Assembly (NCBI GenBank): GCA_907164885.2
Contig: OU015496.1
Location: 162,991,350-163,055,349 of the forward strand
Reading direction: 5' to 3'
Length of the DNA stretch: 64,000 nt
DNA from: Dolomedes plantarius
Taxonomy: Eukaryota; Arthropoda; Arachnida; Araneae; Dolomedidae
Part shown: positions 40,986 to 64,000 of the stretch, one piece after another
Position numbering within the stretch: position 1 is the stretch's first letter
How the letters are laid out: each line of letters opens with the position of its first letter
Program-made: the position numbers and the translations under genes
Notes under the pieces: generated by a model
Databases searched by the model: none
What the model was told of the DNA's origin: nothing
The model's input: only the letters and a program-made list of their open reading frames with translations

Positions 40986-41740
40986 CAAACAAAATTAAAC
41001 TACCTGGTAAAAATGTTTTGTCCTTTTCCAAGTAGTCAATTAAGATTATAACCATGGGCATCCCAAAAAACAGAAGCTCTGAATTTTCCTGATGAAAGGC
41101 CCAACTTAGCCTAGTAGTAAAATGTTTGACTTTTGGGATTGTTGGTGCTCAGATCGAATCCTGATGAAAGACATTAAATACATTCGTGTTTTGGCCGGAT
41201 ATGGCCGCGTTACATCTTTAGGCTGGCAAATCCTTTCTATTCTGTCATAGAAGGTGGGAGAAGGTACGAGACCCTTGTAGATGTCGATGTGACCAACGAT
41301 TCTAGCGGTTGTCTTCATTGACAAGTTTGCCCTGTATTGGCAAACAACACTTGTCTGCTGATGGAACCGTTTTTCGATTTCTTTGGTGCAGGATCACCTG
41401 CCTCAACCCACTGTTTTGCCTGTGCATCCATGTTTTGTCAACCGTTACGAAAGGGTGAAAAAAATTCATCTGGATTTCTTTGACAGCTCCTCACTCATTC
41501 ACATTTTTGATTGATTTTTAGCAAAAGCAGCCGCACCCACTTTGCAGGCAGTTTTAAAATATATTTGTGCAAAATACTATTATGTACGTGCTCTGATGAG
41601 ACGCCATCAGCATTAGAAAATTATCCCGCAGTCTTAATTTTCTATCATTCATCACCATATCATGGATTTTTTTCAACAATTTCTAACAAAGTGACCTTAG
41701 CAGGGCAATGAAAACGTTCAGCTTCTCTTATGCTCATTCT
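40985..41740 (-). pseudogene. Mariner transposase relic split by a SINE
   Basis: The minus strand, from high to low coordinates, reads KIHDMVMNDRKLRLRD, then RNPDEFF and FVTVDKTWMH, then KQWVEAGDPAPKKSKN, and beyond the SINE at 41090-41335, FWDAHG and IILIDYLEKDKTFLPG. FVTVDETW and FWDAHG.I..DYLEKG are the first two catalytic Asp regions of mariner (DD34D) transposases. Several frameshifts and stops are present. Confidence 0.7.
41090..41335 (+). mobile_element. SINE family 3-like, nested in the mariner relic
   Basis: CTTAGCCTAGTAGTAAAATG head, CAGATCGAATCC B box, TGGCCGGATATGGCCGCGTT body and GAAGGTGGGAGAAGGTACGA; related to 9945-10300. Confidence 0.6.
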
Positions 41741-42835
41741 GTCACAATGAAAATCTATAAACAACTTGTAAAGCAATCTAAGCAACGTTGCAGACTCGCC
41801 ATTATATTTATCAAGCCTGGATTTGGATTCTCCCATGGTTTTTGCCTCATAAAAATTAATACGTGGAACTCGTTTTTCTTCATTGTGTGAGTAGTATCAG
41901 AATTTGACTGACTGAAATGCCTTTCTACCCTATACTTAGCGTCGATTATGTTTACAGTTTGACATGTGGGGCCTTTGAAGCATGCTAACTGCAAGAGTGC
42001 CAACAATTTCATTGCAGTAATGCCATCTCTCGGATACTGCACGTATTGAGCAAATTACCCTTGTATATCACATTTAATAAAAACATTAAAGTATAATTAG
42101 TACCATAGTAGAACACTCAAAAATTTACAAACATTTATATAAAACATAACAAAAATCTTAGAAAACAAAAGCAGAGATCCCCAGATACACAGCCTTTTAC
42201 CATTTTTTCCCTCTCCCTTGAATAGTTTACTATGTAACTAACATTCCATTATCATTGTTTTTACAATTTAGGCGCCGCTGTAACGAAGCGTTTGACAGAA
42301 AGGATATTTTATTTTAGGTTCCCAAACCTCCAGGGTGTTATTATACTATTTCAATCGTCCCGGTGAAGAGAGATTCCTTTCTTTTTTTTAAAGTTTCTTC
42401 CCTCTCGAGCATTTTATTGCTGAAAAGACCTTCGTCTCTTTGCAGTTAGATTGTTATTTTCTTCCGTAGCTAAAGAAACACATGAGAACAAATAGAACAG
42501 AAATGACATCTTTATTCCTGGATTTCTAAACAGTAGTACTATTTATTACCCGTTACCAGCTGTATTTGCATGTACCCATTACCATCTGAGGTTTTCAAAC
42601 ACCTGCAAGTCTCTTAAAAAACTGAGCTGGCAATTAATGGGAAGAAAATATACTAAGATTTTTTAGTAATACACAGAAAAACGAAAAACACCTGTAAGCT
42701 ATGAATAAACATGCAAGAATCTTGCTTAACAGCATAAAACGACTAGGATATCCTCACGTGAGACTAAAACTTACTCAGCAGTAACAGTTGAGACCCACGT
42801 CTAGAAAACTGAATGGTAGAAACGCATTTCGAAAG
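41741..42835. other. Unannotated sequence upstream of the protease homolog
   Basis: May hold promoter and 5' UTR; no TATA box or initiator could be told apart from the AT-rich background. Confidence 0.25.
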
Positions 42836-58204
<15,369 letters not shown>

Positions 58205-58257
58205 GTAAGTTTTATTTTGCATATTTACAAAGGTAGCATACTCTTTATGAATATACT

Positions 58258-58338
58258 TAACCACCACTTAATCAGTTTAGTTATTTATAAGTAATGAATA
58301 ATTCCAGCTGACTTTTACATTGCTAGAAATAAAAGTTT
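58258..58338 (+). repeat. Duplicated intronic block A, copy 2
   Basis: AACCACCACTTAATCAGTTTA to TTACATTGCTAGAAATAAAAG; see 48990-49080. Confidence 0.7.
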
Positions 58339-58375
58339 TGGTCTGGGATAGTTTATTTAAAAATGTCAATCTATT

Positions 58376-58480
<105 letters not shown>

Positions 58481-58481
58481 A

Positions 58482-58925
58482 TATCTTAAATATTATGCCC
58501 TCCATTCTAGCATTGAAATTCCCTTTCCTAAATCCAATCCCCAGTAATATTAATTTATCGCTTTAAAACGTTTAGCTACAGAACTTCCCATGAATCGCAT
58601 GCATTTGCATTTCTACAGGTGTATATCTCCGAATTCAGGAGTGGGTTAGCATCGCGAGCCCCTAAATCTGCTGACCCAACAAATAATAGCCACATGTTTT
58701 GTTTTTTTTTCCGCCTTCGCGCGTTGAATGTTGAAAGGTGATATTATTCCGCGCCGTTCTTCTGAAATCAACGGATGTACTTTTATCGCTCTAATAAACG
58801 ATGCGGCCCGACTACTTCCAAAATTATTTTTATTCCTTTCAAGCTGAGTCTAGCTCCAGGCATGTAAATATGAGCTAGTTTTTCCTTTCAGGTTATAATT
58901 TAAGCACATGATGTAATGAGAATAT
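58482..58925 (+). repeat. Duplicated intronic block B, copy 2
   Basis: See 50531-50970. Confidence 0.75.
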
Positions 58926-58930
58926 TACTT

Positions 58931-58969
<39 letters not shown>

Positions 58970-59141
58970 CAGTGGAATTTCGATTTATTGTTTTTCAAGA
59001 GACCGATTGAAATGAACGATAAATGCGGGAAAACGATAGATGCGGAACATAACAAAGCAATATGATCCTTGGGACTGGATAAAATGAACGACACATGCGG
59101 AAAAACGATGGATCCGAAAATGATCGATCGAGATTCCACTG
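58970..59141. mobile_element. Short pogo-like MITE, 172 bp
   Basis: CAGTGGAATTTCGATTTA at the left; complement of TCGATCGAGATTCCACTG at the right; TA flanks. Confidence 0.75.
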
Positions 59142-59149
59142 TATATATA

Positions 59150-60365
59150 CACTGAATTGCCACTGAATTAGGGATACCTACCTAGTAACGAGTTGGGCCT
59201 CCTCTGGCATTGATAACGGCTGCCACACGACGAGGCATAGATTCAACAAGTTTCTGGAAACGTTCCACGGGAATGGCTTGCCAAATATTGGCTAAAGCTG
59301 TCCATAATTCAGTAAGGTTCTTTAGTGCTATGTGATGGCCTTTCACGCCTTGTTCAAAACCATCCCAAAGATGCTCAATAGGATTTAAGTCTGGGCTTCT
59401 AGGTGGCCAATTCATAACAGAGAAGTCAGAGGAATGCTCATCCAACCAGCCAGTAGCCAACCGGGACTTGTGAGAGGTACAGTTGTCTTGCTGGAAAACT
59501 CCATTACCGTGCGGATAACAGAACAGTATAAACGGATGGAGGTGATCACCCAGCAACTCTACGTACCGAATTGCATTGAGGGAGGTTGGTACACGCACCA
59601 AAGATCCCAAACTGTGCCACGAAAAAACACCCCAGACCATGATTGAGCCACCATGCCCTTGTACAGTTCCACCCAGGCATGCAGGATCATGGCTTCATGA
59701 GCCTGACGCCATATTCTCAGCCTCCCGTCGGCGTTAAGTAGTCGGAATCGAGACTCATCACTCCATGCTACTCGTTTCCAGTCCTCTACACTCCAGTCTC
59801 TGTGCTCTCTTGCCCAGGCAAGACGTGCAGCCCAATGGCGAGTATAGAGCAATGCTACTCTCGTAGGTCGACGGCTCCCGTAACCCATACGGTGAAGCGA
59901 GCGTTGCACAGTCCGTTTACTGACTGTACGACTGGCACCGTCATTAAACTGGGTGGTAATTTGAGCTAATGTTTGGCTTCGCTGGCTACGTACAATACGC
60001 CTGAGCCGTCTCTCACCACGCACTGTCAAGGCTAATTGTCCTTTGCAGTTTTCCCGATCGCTAGTTTTTTTTCCACCATCCATGTATTCTTGATATACTT
60101 TTGACACCGTCGACCTTGAAAATCCTAGCTGTCTGACGATTTCGGAAACTGAATGGCCCATGCGTCACGCACCTACGATTTGTCCGCGATCGAAGGCGTC
60201 TAAATCAGGCAGTTTACCCATACTGGCAATTCCAACAACTAATTCAGAACAACCACAGTACGCGCTATATATGCAGTTACCACAGCGCCCTCACTTGCGC
60301 ATACATGATGCGCAGCGTTACACAATTTGCATAGGCTTTGCTATCCCTAATTCAATGGCACTTCA

Positions 60366-60368
<3 letters not shown>
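59150..60368 (-). mobile_element. Tc1-like transposon with both terminal repeats
   Basis: Terminal repeats CACTGAATTGCCACTGAATT (left) and, as complement, CACTGAAGTGCCATTGAATT (right), each continuing AGGGATA. TA on both sides. It contains the transposase pseudogene at 59182-60222. Confidence 0.85.
59182..60222 (-). pseudogene. Tc1-like transposase, two inactivating changes
   Basis: The original start is probably at 60222 (MGKLPDLDAFDRGQIVGA), followed by an in-frame TGA and then MGHSVSEIVRQLGFSRSTVS, a paired-like helix-turn-helix. The catalytic regions are WSDESRFRL, FQQDNCTSHKS and RSPDLNPIEHLWD, the DD34E set. A one-base deletion near 59690 moves the C-terminal third into another frame; it resumes at MVWGVFSWHS and ends INARGGPTRY. 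The TGA looks like CGA decayed at a CpG. Confidence 0.88.

Positions 60369-60426
<58 letters not shown>
60369..60426. repeat. (TA)n microsatellite
   Basis: Begins at the Tc1 terminal repeat. Confidence 0.95.
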
Positions 60427-60427
<1 letters not shown>

Positions 60428-61086
60428 CAAAACCTAATAACCTTATAACAAATTAATTTTTTTTTTGGGAGAACTCCTTTACTCAGAAAAGAAAATTTTT
60501 TTATCAGTGCTTTATTTTTCAATATAATTCTTCAAAAATTTTCAAAAGTGTTTCTTCTTTTATCACTGCCTAGATCCACAGGCAGCCACTTTTAACGTCA
60601 TTTTTGGGGAGGGGGGGGGTGCAATATTAATCTCTATTTTTTTTTTCTTTTCAGAATTAACTTAAAGATAGTTTCTTAAAGCATTTCAAACATTTAAAAA
60701 CGAAATTTTTGGAAATTGGTTTACCAGTGAAGAATAATGTGGGAATTTTTCTAAAAGTAATTTCAAAGTTATGTCTTCAAAAATGTATAAGATATAGTTC
60801 TTTGTTATATCCCCGAAATAAAAAACGGGTCTCGGTGGAGATTGCTAGTTTTGATCTTGCACCACTCATACCTCCTTAGAAAAAAAACTTTTTTTTTTTA
60901 TTTTCATTTCTCCTTTTATTAACAATAAAGGTATCAAAATAACATATCTTTGAGGAATTCTACAAAAATTTTACTTGTAAAATTTTAAAGCAATAGGAAA
61001 GGCCGCAGATTTGTTTTTGGAAGTAGTTTTATTTTACTGAAAAATATATTCAGAATATTTTCTCTAAATAATAAAAAATTGATCAA
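60427..61086. other. Unannotated sequence
   Basis: T-rich, with a G-run near 60606-60619. No supported exon. Confidence 0.25.
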
Positions 61087-61550
61087 TAGGGATACGTAAT
61101 TTTCGTATTTACGAAATAGATGCAATTAAATGCAAAATTTGCCGATATGAGCGAATAAATGCGAAAATAATTTTTTTACTATTTTCGGCGAAAACTCGGT
61201 GATAAACGGCTTGTTAAGCGAGATTAGGTAATAATTGTAATACTACTAATAACAGTAATAATTTATTAACAGAACTGCTTATCTAAGACCAGCCACGGTC
61301 TTCAACTCAGAGATCTAATTTTCGAAATTTGCTTATCACTTATTGCTAAAGATTTAAGGAAGAGAATATGGAGACTACTACAATGTTAGCTTTTAACTAA
61401 GAATTTTGATACTTACCTAACCAATAAGTAAAATTCTAATTTTTTTAATAAATGCGAAATTCTTGAATTTATATATATATAAATATATATATATGTATGT
61501 ATGTATATATATATACATACATATATATATATGTATGTATGTATATATAT

Positions 61551-61619
<69 letters not shown>

Positions 61620-61964
61620 AATAAATAAGAAAAAGATGAAAGAGAAAACCAGTAATAGCTCTAAAGCTACTTGCAGCCAGGAAGAAATAACATGAAAAGA
61701 AAAGTATGAAAGAGGTTTTAGACAGCATTTCTTCATCAGCGGTGTCAATGCTGTCTAAAAACCAATGGATTGTTTCCGATGAGTATGATCTATACAATAA
61801 ACACACTCAGACACCGTACAATCCATGAAAAACAGAAGAATTGATTAATAATTGATTAAAGATTGAATAATAGTACTTAACCAAAGAACACCAAGCCTGA
61901 CGCTAGACAAAGTGGAAGTTAAGAACTAGTAACCGTAAGATGACTGACGTTACAAAACTTTCAA

Positions 61965-62014
<50 letters not shown>

Positions 62015-62115
62015 ATAATATTATTATTATTATTGCGAATAAATGCGAAATTTTATATATTGTAACTTTTTTTGCGAAATTTTGATATTTTTCATGCGAA
62101 ATTTACGCACCCCTA
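61087..62115 (-). mobile_element. hAT-like MITE, family M1, copy 2, expanded
   Basis: Ends TAGGGATACGTAATTTTCG and the complement of TTTACGCACCCCTA; flanks TTGATCAA and TTGATGAC agree at 6 of 8. Its body matches 25982-26614 inverted. The internal TA site has grown (61471-61616 and 61969-62010) and holds about 350 bp of unrelated sequence. Confidence 0.6.
61471..61616. repeat. (TA)n/(GTAT)n microsatellite
   Basis: TA interspersed with GTATGTAT and CATACATA. Confidence 0.95.
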
Positions 62116-62451
62116 TTGATGACAATATAATGAAAATGGGACAAAGAAAAGCTAAAAACATTTCTGGGAGATACCTAGCAAGGAAATTTTAATAAACACT
62201 TTTTAAAATGGCAAATCATGAGAAATTGCTCTCCTAAAAATATTTTTCAAAACTAGTACAGATCCACAGCTAGGTAGGCATTGACAATCCAGCATACAAA
62301 TGTAGTATCTGTGTATGTATTCAGTGCTGAAGCAAATGGTTTACGTTATTTTATTTTTAAAACCGTGTGTTTTAAACGTAGAACACAAGGCTGTGATTAT
62401 TAGAGAATTTTGGGTCCTGTGCCTTCAAAGATTGTTGGAATGCTAAGCTTA
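62116..62451. other. Unannotated sequence
   Basis: Nothing recognised. Confidence 0.25.
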
Positions 62452-63115
62452 TCTATATATATAAAACAGTTTACTAACTGACTGACTGACAGATAACGCA
62501 CAGATTAAACCTCTGGACTTAAAGGGCTGAAATTTTGCACGGCAGTTCTTTTTACAGTGTAGGGGTGCACTAAGAAAGATTTTTGAAAAATTCTTCTTAG
62601 ATTTTTTTAAATTATATTTTTAAGCTGTCTTTTTCAAGTTTGCATTAAAAATAATAATTTGAAGATTATAAAATTTACATCACGAGAAAGATCATAAAAA
62701 TTCATTTAAAATGAAATATTTTTCGAATCTTTACCACAATTTTCTGATTTTTGGTGAATTTTTAAAGAGTAATTTTTAGAACTTAATTTATTAAATGCTG
62801 ATCACGTGGTTTCCTCTCTTTTTCTGGTACTTTAAATTAACTTATCATCACGTGCATGACAACGAAATAAATTGACAAAAAAAGTACTAAAATACGGTAA
62901 AAGATAAAATTTAACCACTAGACTAATTGAGATGGAAGATTTTAGAGAATTTAATTCGAATTAGTATGTTCTATGGATATTAAACATACATATTAATTGT
63001 ATAAATTGATCGTTGTATTTATTATAAATATATTTCTTTTTAGCATTAATTGCATACATTGACCGTTGTGTTTAATTAGAATGTACTCCGTATCGAAGTA
63101 TGGGTATTCAGCTAG
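62452..63115 (+). mobile_element. Non-autonomous Helitron-like element, copy 5
   Basis: Starts TCTATATATATAAAACAG, ends GGGTATTCAGCTAG, between A (62451) and T (63116). Shares CTTAAAGGGCTGAAATTTTG and GTGTAGGGGTGCACTAAGAA with the other copies. Confidence 0.65.

Positions 63116-64000
<885 letters not shown>

Noticed and set aside
60582..60611. Possible fifth protease exon reading AATFNVIFGE after CCACAG
   Set aside because: The wording suits an S1 protease, but exon 4 ends with two bases over and this acceptor starts in phase 0, so they cannot join in frame. No good donor follows; the G-run suggests a repeat.

Overview
The window looks like a stretch of a large, AT-rich arthropod genome, most likely a spider or other chelicerate. 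The reasons are short exons with GT/AG splice sites separated by introns of 1.4 to 9 kb, very many long (TA)n microsatellites, and a dense mix of Penelope-like, Helitron-like, Tc1/mariner, pogo, hAT, LINE and tRNA-derived SINE copies. No bacterial operon, CRISPR array, rRNA gene or functional tRNA gene is visible. The species call is an inference.

Two host genes can be assembled on the plus strand from exons too short to stand out as open frames. Gene 1 (exons from 17989 to 33247) encodes a CRAL-TRIO lipid-binding domain like the N-terminal half of MOSPD2. Seven exons join with matching phases into 216 residues and a stop. Its first exon(s), about 30 residues, are not identified. The protein stops right after the CRAL-TRIO domain, so the MSP domain and membrane anchor of MOSPD2 are absent from this transcript. 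Gene 2 (exons from 42836 to 58204, continuing past the window or into a part I cannot resolve) encodes a secreted trypsin-fold protein: signal peptide, short acidic propeptide, the INGG...GQFPFM start of the protease domain, then the block that should read LTAAHC but here reads LTATRC. The catalytic histidine is replaced by arginine, so this is probably a serine protease homolog without protease activity.

Layout: 1-17.9 kb is repeats (SINEs, a pogo MITE, a decayed Naiad-type Penelope element at 3.0-5.4 kb, a fold-back element at 10.5-11.3 kb, two Helitron-like copies). 18-33 kb is gene 1 with TE-filled introns. 33-42.8 kb holds the gene 1 3' UTR, a decayed LINE with reverse transcriptase and RNase H, a 306-bp tandem repeat and a mariner relic split by a SINE. 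42.8-58.2 kb is gene 2; its third intron holds two Penelope copies joined head to head (51.1-55.2 kb), a Helitron-like copy and a roughly 280-bp tandem array that runs directly into exon 4. 58.2-64 kb holds a Tc1 element, an hAT-like MITE, another Helitron-like copy and the start of a pogo/Tigger transposase cut by the window edge.

I found no convincing new molecular system. The points most worth checking are the His-to-Arg protease homolog, the tandem array whose unit includes the exon 4 splice acceptor, the CRAL-TRIO-only MOSPD2 relative, and the inverted Penelope pair.
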